A DNA stretch of 38,233 bases from Vulcanimicrobiota bacterium (GTDB lineage Bacteria; Vulcanimicrobiota; Vulcanimicrobiia; Vulcanimicrobiales; Vulcanimicrobiaceae), in assembly GCA_003161555.1 (NCBI GenBank), contig PMOG01000037.1, forward strand, positions 1 to 38,233, written 5' to 3'. Position 1 is the first letter of the stretch. Every line of letters starts with the position of its first letter. The position numbers and the translations under genes are program-made. Positions 18,041 through 27,081 of this stretch are shown piece by piece. Under the pieces are notes generated by a model. That model was not told the DNA's origin. It was given only the letters and a program-made list of their open reading frames with translations, and made no database searches.

Positions 18041-18727
18041 CTAATGCGCGCCGACCCCCCGCAGCACGGCCGGAATCGTGCGCGCGATGATGGCGAGATC
18101 GCCGCCCGGCGACCAGCCGTCGATGTAGGAGTTGTCGAGCGCCATCCATTCCTCGAACGCGAGGTGCGAACGGCCCGATATCTGCCACAAGCAGGTGACA
18201 CCGGGTTTCACGACCAGCCGCCGCAGCGCGTAGGCGTCGTAGTGCGCGACCTCTTCGGGGAGCGGCGGGCGCGGTCCGACGATCGACATCTCGCCGGTCA
18301 AGACGTTCACGAAGTTGGGCAGCTCATCGATCGATGTGCGGCGCAAGAACGACCCCAGCGCGTGAAGCCGCGGATCGGCGCGCATCTTGAAGACCGGCCC
18401 GTCGGCTTCGTTGAATTTGCGCAGCTCGGGCAGCATCGCGTGGGCGTCGCGGACCATCGTGCGCAGTTTCCACATCCGGAAGCACCGCGCGCCGCGGCCG
18501 ACGCGTTCTTGCCGAAAGAGCGGGTTTCCGCCGCTGACGACGACGATCCCGAGCATCGCGCCCAGCACGATCGGCGCGGTGACCGTCAGGATCGCCAGCG
18601 AGAGACCGATGTCGATCGCCCGCTTTGCTGGAACGTACCAGCCCGGCCGCGCCGGAGCTGCGGGAAAGAGCACGCCGGCCGGCAGGTTGAGAGCCTCGCC
18701 CCGCAGCCGCAGCTCGGTGGCGCTCAT
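18041..18727 (-). CDS. Bacterial sugar transferase (undecaprenyl-phosphate sugar phosphotransferase, WbaP/WcaJ C-terminal-type)
   Basis: KRAIDIGLSLAILTVTAPIVLGAMLGIVVVSGGNPLFRQERVGRGARCFRMWKLRTMVRDA...LRRTSIDELPNFVNVLTGEMSIVGPRPPLPEE. Confidence 0.95.
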   Translation of the reverse strand: MSATELRLRGEALNLPAGVLFPAAPARPGWYVPAKRAIDIGLSLAILTVTAPIVLGAMLGIVVVSGGNPLFRQERVGRGARCFRMWKLRTMVRDAHAMLPELRKFNEADGPVFKMRADPRLHALGSFLRRTSIDELPNFVNVLTGEMSIVGPRPPLPEEVAHYDAYALRRLVVKPGVTCLWQISGRSHLAFEEWMALDNSYIDGWSPGGDLAIIARTIPAVLRGVGAH

Positions 18728-19851
18728 CGCGCCCCCGCGCCCAGGATCGCCTCAATGCGCCGGCCGACGTGGCCGAGGCCGTCGATGACGCCGAGGTCGG
18801 CGCCCGGTGCGGTTCCGTATTCGAGGTACGGCACGTATTCGCGCGTGTGATCCGTCCCTGGCTGGGTCGGATCGCAGCCGTGGTCGGCCGTGAAGATCAG
18901 GCCGTCGCCCGGACGGATTCGAGCCAGGACCTCGGGCAGCCGCGCATCGAGCCGTTCGAGCGCTTCCCCGTAGCCCCGAACGTCGCGGCGATGTCCGTAC
19001 TTCGTATCGAAGTCGTTCAGGTTCACGAACACCAGTCCATGATTGATAGCATCGGCCAACTGGAGCGCGCGGTCGAGCGCCTCGCCATTGTCGGCGACTC
19101 GCACGGACGACACGATCCCATGACCGCTGTAGATATCACAGATCTTCCCGACCGCATGGACCGCTACACCCTGCTCGTGCAGCCGGTCGAGCACGGTAGG
19201 CGGCGGCGGGATCGCATAATCCCGGCGGTTCGGGGTCCGAGCGTACGCACCCGGCGGCCCGGCGAAGGGCCGTGCGATCACGCGGTTGACTTCATTGGGC
19301 GGCACGAGCATCGCCCGGGCCCGTTCGCACCAGTCGTACAACGTTGCCAAGGGCACGGTCGCTTCATGCGCAGCCACCTGAAAGACCGAATCGGCCGAGG
19401 TGTAGAGGATCGGCCGGCCCGTCCGCTGGTGCTCTTCGCCCAGTTCGGCGATTATTTCGGTCCCGGAGGCCGTGCGGTTGCCCAGCGGCGGGAGGCCCAC
19501 GATCGCCGTGAAGCGGTCGACGACCTCAGGTGGAAAGCCGTCGGGGTACGTCGGAAAGGCCACCTCGGTGATCACCCCGACCATCTCCCAATGCCCGGTA
19601 ATGGTATCCTTGCCTTTTGAGCGTTCTCTAAGCCGAGCCACCGTAGCGGACGGCTCCCCCTCCGCTGATACGCCGCGAATCGCGGTGATGTGGCCCAGGC
19701 CCAGCCGTGCGAAGTTCGGCAGTTTCAAGCCGCCTACACGCTGCGCGACGTTTGCGATCGTATTGGCGTTCGTTCCGTCGTGGTATTCCTGCGCATCGGG
19801 AAGTGCACCGACTCCTGCAGAGTCCATGACGAATGCGAGAATGCGCGGCAT
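18724..19851 (-). CDS. deoB: Phosphopentomutase
   Basis: MPRILAFVMDSAGVGALPDAQEYHDGTNANTIANVAQRVGGLKLPNFARLGLG; GKDTITGHWEMVGV; FVNLNDFDTKYGHRRDVRGYGEALERLD; FTADHGCDPTQPGTDHTREYVPYL. Confidence 0.96.
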   Translation of the reverse strand: MPRILAFVMDSAGVGALPDAQEYHDGTNANTIANVAQRVGGLKLPNFARLGLGHITAIRGVSAEGEPSATVARLRERSKGKDTITGHWEMVGVITEVAFPTYPDGFPPEVVDRFTAIVGLPPLGNRTASGTEIIAELGEEHQRTGRPILYTSADSVFQVAAHEATVPLATLYDWCERARAMLVPPNEVNRVIARPFAGPPGAYARTPNRRDYAIPPPPTVLDRLHEQGVAVHAVGKICDIYSGHGIVSSVRVADNGEALDRALQLADAINHGLVFVNLNDFDTKYGHRRDVRGYGEALERLDARLPEVLARIRPGDGLIFTADHGCDPTQPGTDHTREYVPYLEYGTAPGADLGVIDGLGHVGRRIEAILGAGAR

Positions 19852-19910
19852 ACCCTGAGACGCGATTCCCGCCCCCGCAGGACCGTGCCTCCCGTCGAGG
19901 GGAACGCGTG

Positions 19911-21653
19911 ATGCTGCACATGCGCATCCTCGTTCTCCTCACGCTGGCATGCGGTTTTTTTGTGACCGCAGTTACTCGCGCCGAGGCGGTCCCTTCGACC
20001 AGCCTCGACGTCACGGCGAACAGCGTCGACTTCTTCTACAACCGCTACATCGTGACCGCCGACGGCAACGTGCGCGTGCGGCTCTCCGACGGTACCATAA
20101 TCCGCGGCGAAACGTTCACGATGGATCTGAAGCTGAACCGCTATTTAGTGGCCGGCGACGTCCACGTCGACGGGCCGACGATCCATCAGGTCGGCGCGGC
20201 GCTGGCCGGCTATCCGGACCTCGACCGCACCTACTTTCTGCCGGCTGCCGGCGCGCCCGAGCGCGACACGTACTACGGCTTGAACTGGAAGGATCCGCAC
20301 GTCGGGCGCGAGCAGCCCGGCGACGCGTATCACTTCCCCGACCTCACCGGCGAACGTCCGTACATTAAAGCGATCGGCGCGCGCATCGTCCCCAAGACGA
20401 ACGTTTTGTTCACGCGAGCCGAAGTGTACACGGCCGGTGTGTATCTGCCGACGCCCCACTACGCGGTTGTCTTTTCGCCCAATTCGCACTTCTTCGAAAA
20501 CGCGTTCCCGGGGGCCAGGGCCGATGTGAGCCTGCCCTTCAACGCCTCGGCGCACAGCCTCTCGGCGCTCCATCTGCGGAACGATCAATACAACGGCACC
20601 TACCTCGCCTTCGACCAGCACTTCGTGTGGGACAACGCCTACATCGTTGCCGCGATCGATCCGCTCACGCAGGAGCAGCGTCAGTACAATCTGCTCGGCT
20701 ACGAACGGTTCACGCCGAAGTTCGAGAGCCGCCTGTTCCTGCAAGAATCGGCCGGCGGTCCCGGCATCATCTATCAGCCGATCAACGCTGCCGGATACGC
20801 GCAGCTGCAGCTCAACGCCGGGCTGCGCCGCTCGGGGCTCAGCTACACCGAGGACAACTACTGGCAGTACCTGCTGGGGCTGCCGGACGTTCAGTTCGAT
20901 ACGATTGCGACCGCGGACTACGATCCGCGCTGGCGCGAGCATCCGATGGACGCGTCGCTGACCTGGACGGGGTTTGAGAACCGGCTCTTCACGCACGCGC
21001 CGATCCTGTTCCGGCTGCGCAGCATCGTCGGCATGGCGCACGACATCTACGGCTACGGCGGCTTTCCGAACGAGCAGCCGGGGCCGCCGGATTCGTTCTA
21101 TCACACCTTCGGCGGAACGATCTACACCTCGGGGCTGAAGCTCGGGCCGTATACGCTGACCCCATCGTACGACCGTCAATGGACCTGGTTCAATCTACCC
21201 CATGAGACCGACGCCCGTGACGCGCGCCTCTCGCTCTCACGCGGCTTCGCCCGGCAGCACGTCAACGCGCTGCTGACGTACGAGGTACGAACGACCAACG
21301 ACTATTGGGGCGCGGCCCAGTTGGCGGCGTATCCCAATTACGGGGTCATCACCACGCCCTTCGGCTCGTACACGACGCCCGACGCATTCCGCGGTTTGGC
21401 GACGTCGCGCGGCTGGACCGGCGGTCTGGTGTACACGCCGACGCAGTACTTCACCATCAACCTCCAGCTGGCGCGCTTCTACGACTTCCCGGTGCCGGTG
21501 CCGGGGTACTTCGGGCAGGAGCCCTGGCAATTCACCGGCGACGTGCGCTTCCGCATCTCGCGCCAAGTTCAGGTCGACCTCACCCGGATGTACTACTTCA
21601 ACTTCGCCAACCAACGTTGGTCGCCGCAGTTCGGGATCCAGTTCTCACCATGA
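19911..21653 (+). CDS. LptD/OstA-like outer-membrane beta-barrel protein (copy 1)
   Basis: Signal peptide MLHMRILVLLTLACGFFVTAVTRAEA; OstA-like repeat SLDVTANSVDFFYNRYIVTADGNVRVRLSDGTIIRGETFTMDLKLNRYLVAGDVHVDG; long aromatic/alternating barrel region ending QRWSPQFGIQFSP. Confidence 0.75.
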   Translation: MLHMRILVLLTLACGFFVTAVTRAEAVPSTSLDVTANSVDFFYNRYIVTADGNVRVRLSDGTIIRGETFTMDLKLNRYLVAGDVHVDGPTIHQVGAALAGYPDLDRTYFLPAAGAPERDTYYGLNWKDPHVGREQPGDAYHFPDLTGERPYIKAIGARIVPKTNVLFTRAEVYTAGVYLPTPHYAVVFSPNSHFFENAFPGARADVSLPFNASAHSLSALHLRNDQYNGTYLAFDQHFVWDNAYIVAAIDPLTQEQRQYNLLGYERFTPKFESRLFLQESAGGPGIIYQPINAAGYAQLQLNAGLRRSGLSYTEDNYWQYLLGLPDVQFDTIATADYDPRWREHPMDASLTWTGFENRLFTHAPILFRLRSIVGMAHDIYGYGGFPNEQPGPPDSFYHTFGGTIYTSGLKLGPYTLTPSYDRQWTWFNLPHETDARDARLSLSRGFARQHVNALLTYEVRTTNDYWGAAQLAAYPNYGVITTPFGSYTTPDAFRGLATSRGWTGGLVYTPTQYFTINLQLARFYDFPVPVPGYFGQEPWQFTGDVRFRISRQVQVDLTRMYYFNFANQRWSPQFGIQFSP

Positions 21654-22519
21654 TGCGCCGCTTGTCCGTGGTTCTGACCTCGGTCGCCGTCCTGATCCTG
21701 GCGCTGCCCTCGCTGGCGCAGCCGCAAGGCACGTTGATTCGCTTTACCGGTCAACTGCTCGACGTGCGCAACGGCTACGCGTACTTCAGCAGCGGCGACG
21801 CGTTCAAGCTTTCGCCGTCGTACAAGGTCGCGGACTACGACACCGGCGCTTCGACGACGCTGCAGCCCGCGGCGAAGATCTTTGCGCGCGCCGTTCTCGA
21901 CCCGGCAACGAAGGAAGTCGTGGAACTGGACATCACGACCCGCCGGCTGCCGAGCGACAGCGCGTACAGCACCGACGTGCAGCAGGCGATCGCGACCAAA
22001 CCGGCGATCGTCCTCGCGCCCGAGATCAAGGGCATCCCGGTCACCGGCAAGGAGGTCGCGGTCGAGTTCATCGTCACCGTTCCGCCTTCGACGCCGGTGA
22101 ACGCCGACGTGTACATCAGCACGGACGCCGGCGGTTGGAATCCGCAGGAAATCAAACTCGACCGGGTCGAGGGCGACCGCTATCGCGCCGTCCGCCGGCT
22201 CGCGTCGGGCACGCGCTTCGTGTTCCGGGTGACGCGCGGCTCGTGGAACTCGGTCGAGGTCGGACAAGACGGGCTCGAAGTGGCGCCGCACGCCTTCTTC
22301 GTGCGCGAGTCCGACGCGCAGTCGTGCCCCGCTACCGTGTACGCCTGGTCCGACAACCGCAGCGGTGCGCCGCAGGCGGCCCAGCCCGGCGCGGTGCCGA
22401 CCCCGTTCAATCCTAATCCGTTTGGCGGCAACCCACTCTATCCGCCCTCACGCGCGACGCCGCCGGGCGGCTTCCCGACGCCGCATCCGGCCCCGCCGCC
22501 GAACCGTCCTCCGCCGTGA
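21650..22519 (+). CDS. Exported protein with CBM20/E-set-like domain and Pro-rich tail (copy 1)
   Basis: Signal peptide MMRRLSVVLTSVAVLILALPSLAQ; VTVPPSTPVNADVYISTDAGGWNPQEIKLDRVEGDRYRAV...FVFRVTRGSWNSVEVGQDG. ATGATGA overlap with the upstream stop. Confidence 0.75.
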   Translation: MMRRLSVVLTSVAVLILALPSLAQPQGTLIRFTGQLLDVRNGYAYFSSGDAFKLSPSYKVADYDTGASTTLQPAAKIFARAVLDPATKEVVELDITTRRLPSDSAYSTDVQQAIATKPAIVLAPEIKGIPVTGKEVAVEFIVTVPPSTPVNADVYISTDAGGWNPQEIKLDRVEGDRYRAVRRLASGTRFVFRVTRGSWNSVEVGQDGLEVAPHAFFVRESDAQSCPATVYAWSDNRSGAPQAAQPGAVPTPFNPNPFGGNPLYPPSRATPPGGFPTPHPAPPPNRPPP

Positions 22520-24132
22520 GGCGCGCCCTGGCGGCGGCGCTCGTGTGTACCGCGTGCGCGGCCGTGCCGCAGGCTGCTCGAGCCCGCGCATCGGCGACGC
22601 TCGAGGGCGGCACGATCTCGTTTTTTGCCGATACGCTCTCGGTCGTCGCGCGCGACCGCGCCTCACTGCGCTTGATCGACGGCACGCACGTCAGCGGTGA
22701 TGCGGCATACGTCGATCTCAAGAACGACCGCGCCGTGCTGGCCGGCCACGCGCGCATCGAGCACGGCGGCACGACGGTGTCGGCCGACGCGATCGCGGTC
22801 GATCTGGACGCGAACCGGGTCGACCTGCTCGACGTCGGCACGGGGGTCAGCCGCACGACGCGAACGCTGGGGAGTCCCGTGCACGCGGAAATCGATGCGA
22901 AGCGTTTTGCGTTTCCGGACGTCGACGACCGCTACGCCTTCATCCGCTCGCGGCACGCCGCGATTACGCCGCGCGCGAACGTGCGCTTTTCCCCGGCCGC
23001 GTTCCCGACCTCGGTCGGCGGCGTGCCGGTGCCGTCGTACCTGTACACGTTTGCCACTGCGGCCGGTTTCGGTCAAACCACCTTGCCCGGTGCGACCTTC
23101 GATCAGCCCTACGGGCTCATCGGAACGCCGACTTCGCTGACCTCCGCCCACGCGCGCTGGGAGAACAACGACGGCGCGCTGGCGCTGCAGGAGCAGCTCG
23201 CGTCGGGCGATACGGCGTACGCGACCGGCGCGATCGATGCGCCCTTTCGCGGTACCGGTTCCAGCGGCTTCAACGCCTATCAGCGGTTGGGGACGCGCTA
23301 TACGTTTTTGGTCGACGGCAACGCGGCATTCGGCAGCCGCGAGGGTGACGCCACGCTGGGCGCGGCGTTCGGCACGGCCGGCGGGCGGCTCACGTATCAC
23401 CTGCAGAACGGCGGCTACTCGTCGTTCGATGCCAGCCTGCGCACGCCGGATCTGGAGTTGGTAGGTGGAAACACGCTGCGCCTGACCGCCGACGTCGGCT
23501 ACGACGCCCAACGCGGCGGCGATCTGTACCCGTACGTCGTGCTGCCCGGCGGTCGCGCCTACGGAACCGTGTGGCGCCACGGTCTCGACGCTTTTCTGGC
23601 GACGCCGATCGTGCACGGTCCGCTCGGCACGAGCATCGGTGTCACGCTCGACGGCAGCCGCACCTGGTACGCCTTCCCGCGGCATGCCGACGCCGTCACC
23701 GCGTCGGCCAACGCCTCGAAGAAGCTCACCCGGAATTTCTCCCTGTTTGCGGGCTACCAGAACACCTGGTCCTCACAAGTCTATCCGGGAGACCAATCGC
23801 TGTTCTTTCCGATCCCCTCCGCACCGCTCTTGACGCCCGACGGGATGCCATACTACGGCTGGTACGCCTACACCGGCGCGGCGGTCGCGCGCTACATGAA
23901 CCTCGACCTGCAGTACGCGCCGCCGACCAGCAGCACGTCGCTGCGTCTCTCGGCGCGGCACACCGACGACTTCTATCAGTTTGATGGTCTCGGGCGTCCG
24001 GTTTGGGAGCTGCGGCTCGATGCCCAGTTCCGTCCCTTTCCCAACGTCGGCATCGCACTGGGGCGCTCGTACGACTTCGGCTGGGGCGGCCGGCGCTGGC
24101 TGCCCGGCTGGAGCTTCGCGATCACCCCGTGA
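22516..24132 (+). CDS. LptD/OstA-like outer-membrane beta-barrel protein (copy 2)
   Basis: Signal peptide; SATLEGGTISFFADTLSVVARDRASLRLIDGTHVSGDAAYVDLKNDRAVLAGHARIEHGGTTVSADAIAVDLDANRVDLLDV; barrel-like tail ending RRWLPGWSFAITP. GTGA overlap with the upstream gene. Confidence 0.73.
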   Translation: MRRALAAALVCTACAAVPQAARARASATLEGGTISFFADTLSVVARDRASLRLIDGTHVSGDAAYVDLKNDRAVLAGHARIEHGGTTVSADAIAVDLDANRVDLLDVGTGVSRTTRTLGSPVHAEIDAKRFAFPDVDDRYAFIRSRHAAITPRANVRFSPAAFPTSVGGVPVPSYLYTFATAAGFGQTTLPGATFDQPYGLIGTPTSLTSAHARWENNDGALALQEQLASGDTAYATGAIDAPFRGTGSSGFNAYQRLGTRYTFLVDGNAAFGSREGDATLGAAFGTAGGRLTYHLQNGGYSSFDASLRTPDLELVGGNTLRLTADVGYDAQRGGDLYPYVVLPGGRAYGTVWRHGLDAFLATPIVHGPLGTSIGVTLDGSRTWYAFPRHADAVTASANASKKLTRNFSLFAGYQNTWSSQVYPGDQSLFFPIPSAPLLTPDGMPYYGWYAYTGAAVARYMNLDLQYAPPTSSTSLRLSARHTDDFYQFDGLGRPVWELRLDAQFRPFPNVGIALGRSYDFGWGGRRWLPGWSFAITP

Positions 24133-24722
24133 GTGCCGCACTGTTCGCCGCGGCGACTGCGGCCGTCGTCTTTCGCATCGTCCCGCTGGCCTGCAGCGGC
24201 GACCATCTCGCGGTCGCAGGCGGCGGCGTTTTGCGGCTCGCCGAGGGAAGCTCGTGCGCGGCGTTCGTTCCCGGACGCGCAACCGGCGTGACGGTCGGCG
24301 ACGACGGGCGGGTCACGCCGCATGCCGCCGGCTCGGATGCCCTTTCGGCCGCGAAGATTCCCCGCACCGCCTACGTCTTCGCGCCGGCGGTGGAGAGTGA
24401 CGCGGATCAGACGGCGCTGGTCACGGTGCAGATCGAGGTCAGCGTGCCGCCGCGCACGCCGCCCGGTGACGACATCTACATGAGCACCGACCGCAGCGAC
24501 TGGTCGCCCAGCGAAATCCGCATGGATCGCGTCGACCCGCGCCACTTCCGGTACGCGCTGCAGGTCCATCGCGGCGCGCGCGTCGCCTTCCGCATCACGC
24601 GCGGCTCGAACGCGACGCTCGAGCGCGACGTGAGCCGCGCCTTGCCGCCGGCGCACATCGCCGCCGGCGAGCCGAACGCGCGGGTGACCGTCGTGGTCGC
24701 CGCATGGGCCGACATCGATTGA
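24129..24722 (+). CDS. Small protein with CBM20/E-set-like domain (copy 2, paralogue of 21650-22519)
   Basis: VSVPPRTPPGDDIYMSTDRSDWSPSEIRMDRVDPRHFRYALQVHRGARVAFRITRGS aligns directly with copy 1. GTGA overlap with the upstream gene. Confidence 0.7.
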   Translation: MSAALFAAATAAVVFRIVPLACSGDHLAVAGGGVLRLAEGSSCAAFVPGRATGVTVGDDGRVTPHAAGSDALSAAKIPRTAYVFAPAVESDADQTALVTVQIEVSVPPRTPPGDDIYMSTDRSDWSPSEIRMDRVDPRHFRYALQVHRGARVAFRITRGSNATLERDVSRALPPAHIAAGEPNARVTVVVAAWADID

Positions 24723-27076
24723 TGGCGAGCCGCTCGCGCGCGTTCGCCCTGCGCGACAACGTCGCGGTCAACGCGCTCTGGTTGGGGATCCAATTCCAGG
24801 ATACCGCGATCCTGGCCATCGTCGTCCCCGCGCTGCTGCTGAAGCTCGCGCCGCAGTCGCACACGGGAGTGCTGGCGGCGCTGGCTACGGCGGTCGCCGC
24901 GGCCTGGGTCTTCATCCCGCCGATCGCCGGCGCGATCTCCGACCGGCTGGCGGCGCGCGGCGGCGATCGCCGCAAACACACCGCGGTCGTGCTGTTCGCC
25001 GACATCGCCGCGCTGATCGCGATGTCGTACGCGCACGCAGTCGGTTCGCTGGGCGTCGAGGTCGTCTGCGCGGGCGCCGCGATCGCGGCCGCATCATCGA
25101 TCTATCAGGCGCTGCTGCCGGAGATCGTGCCGCGCAGCGCCTGGGGTGCCGCGTCGGGCGCGCGCGGCGCGATGACGCTGATCGGGACGGTCGGCGGCCT
25201 GGCCGCGGCCGCCCTGCTGCCGCCGGACCGCGTGCTGCTGCTGATGGCGGCCGCGATCGCGCTGGTGCTGCCCAGCCTGGCGGCGATCCCGCGCGCCCGG
25301 CGCGAAGAGAAGCGCTCGGAACGCGCGGTCGTCCGCGATTGGCACGATCTCAACGTCACGCTGATCGCGCGCGGCTTCGTCGTGCTCGGCATGTCGCTGC
25401 TGTACACCTACATCCTGTACTTCTTCAGCGACGTGCTGGGCGTCCACAATGCGAGCTTCGGTACCGGCATGGTGGCCGGCGCGGCGCTCATCGGCGCGAT
25501 CGTCTCGAGCGTGATCGCGGGGCTGCTCTCCGACCGGATCGACCGCCGCTGCGTGGTCGCGCTGTCGGGCGTGCCGATGGTAGTCGCCGCGCTCGGCTTC
25601 GCGTTGTCGCCCGACCAGCATCTGATCTTTCTCTATGCCGCGCTTTTCGGGCTCGGCTACGGCGGCGTGTTCTCGGTCGGGTGGGCGCTCGCGCTCGACT
25701 CCATCCCGGCGCTCGGCGATGTGGCGCGCGATCTGGGCATCTGGGGAACGCTCTCCAACCTTCCCGGAATCGCGGCGCCGGCGATCGGGGCCTGGGTGAT
25801 CGCGCACGGCGCGACCCCGCGCCAAGGTTATCAGTTGCTCTTCGCGCTGGCTGCGGCGTCGTTCGCGATCAGCTCGCTGGTGGTACTGCGCGTCGGGAAG
25901 CGCCCGATCTCGTCGCTGGGATCGCTGCTGATGCTGACACTCATCGTGGTCACGCACCTGCAGTGGCTGGCACTGAAAGTCCGCATCCGGCAGTTCGGCC
26001 GGCTGCCGTTTCGCCGCGGGCCGACGGTACTGATCGCGAACCACCAGCACGAGGACGAATCGGAGATCGTTGCGCTGCGCTCGTTCGCGCAGGGTAGCTG
26101 GGGATCGAGCACGCTGACGGCGTCGTCGCGCCGCATGTACGAACCGGGTTTCTTCGCCGCACGTCTGCGCGCGTTCGCATGGATGCAGACGATCAACGCC
26201 GGTCCGTTCTTTCGTCTGCTCGGGATGCTGCCGCTCGAAAACGAACTCTCGTCGCGCCCGCTGCGCAGCTTGGCGCACACGCTGGTGCGCGCGCACGGCG
26301 ACCTCCCGCTCGACAACGTCTTTCGCGAAGACGCGCGCGCGACGCTTCCCGCCGGTGCGCAGATGCTGGGCGATTTTCTGACGCCGCACTTCTTCGCCGA
26401 ATCGTCGCGCTACATGAAGCTGTCGTTCGTGCGCGAGCCGTATCGCCGCGAGCTGCTGGTCGCACTGCGCTCCGGCGTCGACGATGACATCGCGGCGATC
26501 GTCGACATCGTGCAGCGGGGCGCGACCTTCTTCGTCGCGCCGGAGGGCTTCTACAGCACCGACGGGCACTTGCGGCCGCTCAAGGGCATCGTCGAGCATC
26601 TGGTGCCGATTGCCGACGTTTGGTTTGCGGCGATCGCGTTCGACACGTTCCGCGGGCGCCGGCTCTCGATGCTGTACCGGGTCGTGCAGCCGGCCGATCC
26701 GCGCGATCTGGGTGCTTCACTCGCCGCGGCACGTCCGGTAACGACGACCGCCTTGCTGGCGACCTGGATGCTGGCGATCGACTTGCCGTTCTCAGCGCAG
26801 GAAGCGCGCGACGCCGTAACGCGCGCGCGTGACACCTTTCCGCCGGGCGCTTTCGTCGATCCGGAGCTGCGCGACATCGACCGCTGCGTCGGCGAAGCGC
26901 TGGCGAATTTGGTGCGGCGCGGCACGCTGCTCTTCGACGGCGCCGCGTATCGGCTGACCACCGCCCGCCGCGACCCGCGTTTTCCGCTGGTCGACGACAT
27001 GCTCGCCTACCACGCAACGTTTCTCGCCGAAACGGTCTCCGCGCTGCATGCGCTGGCCCACGCCGAAGCCAGCTAG
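24722..27076 (+). CDS. MFS transporter fused to PlsC-like acyltransferase domain (LplT-Aas-like architecture)
   Basis: 790-aa ORF (786 aa from ATG 24722): polytopic MFS half, then RRGPTVLIANHQHEDESEIVAL (NHx3D-type motif) and TFFVAPEGFYSTDGHLRPLKGIVEH (PEG motif). TGATG overlap with the upstream gene. Confidence 0.75.
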   Translation: MASRSRAFALRDNVAVNALWLGIQFQDTAILAIVVPALLLKLAPQSHTGVLAALATAVAAAWVFIPPIAGAISDRLAARGGDRRKHTAVVLFADIAALIAMSYAHAVGSLGVEVVCAGAAIAAASSIYQALLPEIVPRSAWGAASGARGAMTLIGTVGGLAAAALLPPDRVLLLMAAAIALVLPSLAAIPRARREEKRSERAVVRDWHDLNVTLIARGFVVLGMSLLYTYILYFFSDVLGVHNASFGTGMVAGAALIGAIVSSVIAGLLSDRIDRRCVVALSGVPMVVAALGFALSPDQHLIFLYAALFGLGYGGVFSVGWALALDSIPALGDVARDLGIWGTLSNLPGIAAPAIGAWVIAHGATPRQGYQLLFALAAASFAISSLVVLRVGKRPISSLGSLLMLTLIVVTHLQWLALKVRIRQFGRLPFRRGPTVLIANHQHEDESEIVALRSFAQGSWGSSTLTASSRRMYEPGFFAARLRAFAWMQTINAGPFFRLLGMLPLENELSSRPLRSLAHTLVRAHGDLPLDNVFREDARATLPAGAQMLGDFLTPHFFAESSRYMKLSFVREPYRRELLVALRSGVDDDIAAIVDIVQRGATFFVAPEGFYSTDGHLRPLKGIVEHLVPIADVWFAAIAFDTFRGRRLSMLYRVVQPADPRDLGASLAAARPVTTTALLATWMLAIDLPFSAQEARDAVTRARDTFPPGAFVDPELRDIDRCVGEALANLVRRGTLLFDGAAYRLTTARRDPRFPLVDDMLAYHATFLAETVSALHALAHAEAS

Positions 27077-27081
27077 AGGTC

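Noticed and set aside
20145-21179. 344-aa minus-strand ORF
   Set aside because: Antisense to LptD-like copy 1, highly Arg/Val-rich, no start context or family match.
24129-24215. Lipoprotein signal in small protein copy 2 (VPLAC)
   Set aside because: The -3 position is Pro rather than the usual Leu/Val/Ile, so the lipobox is not convincing; an ordinary signal peptide is possible.
25094-26599. 501-aa minus-strand ORF
   Set aside because: Antisense to the MFS-acyltransferase fusion, R/Q/H/D-rich with no recognisable family; GC-driven artefact.
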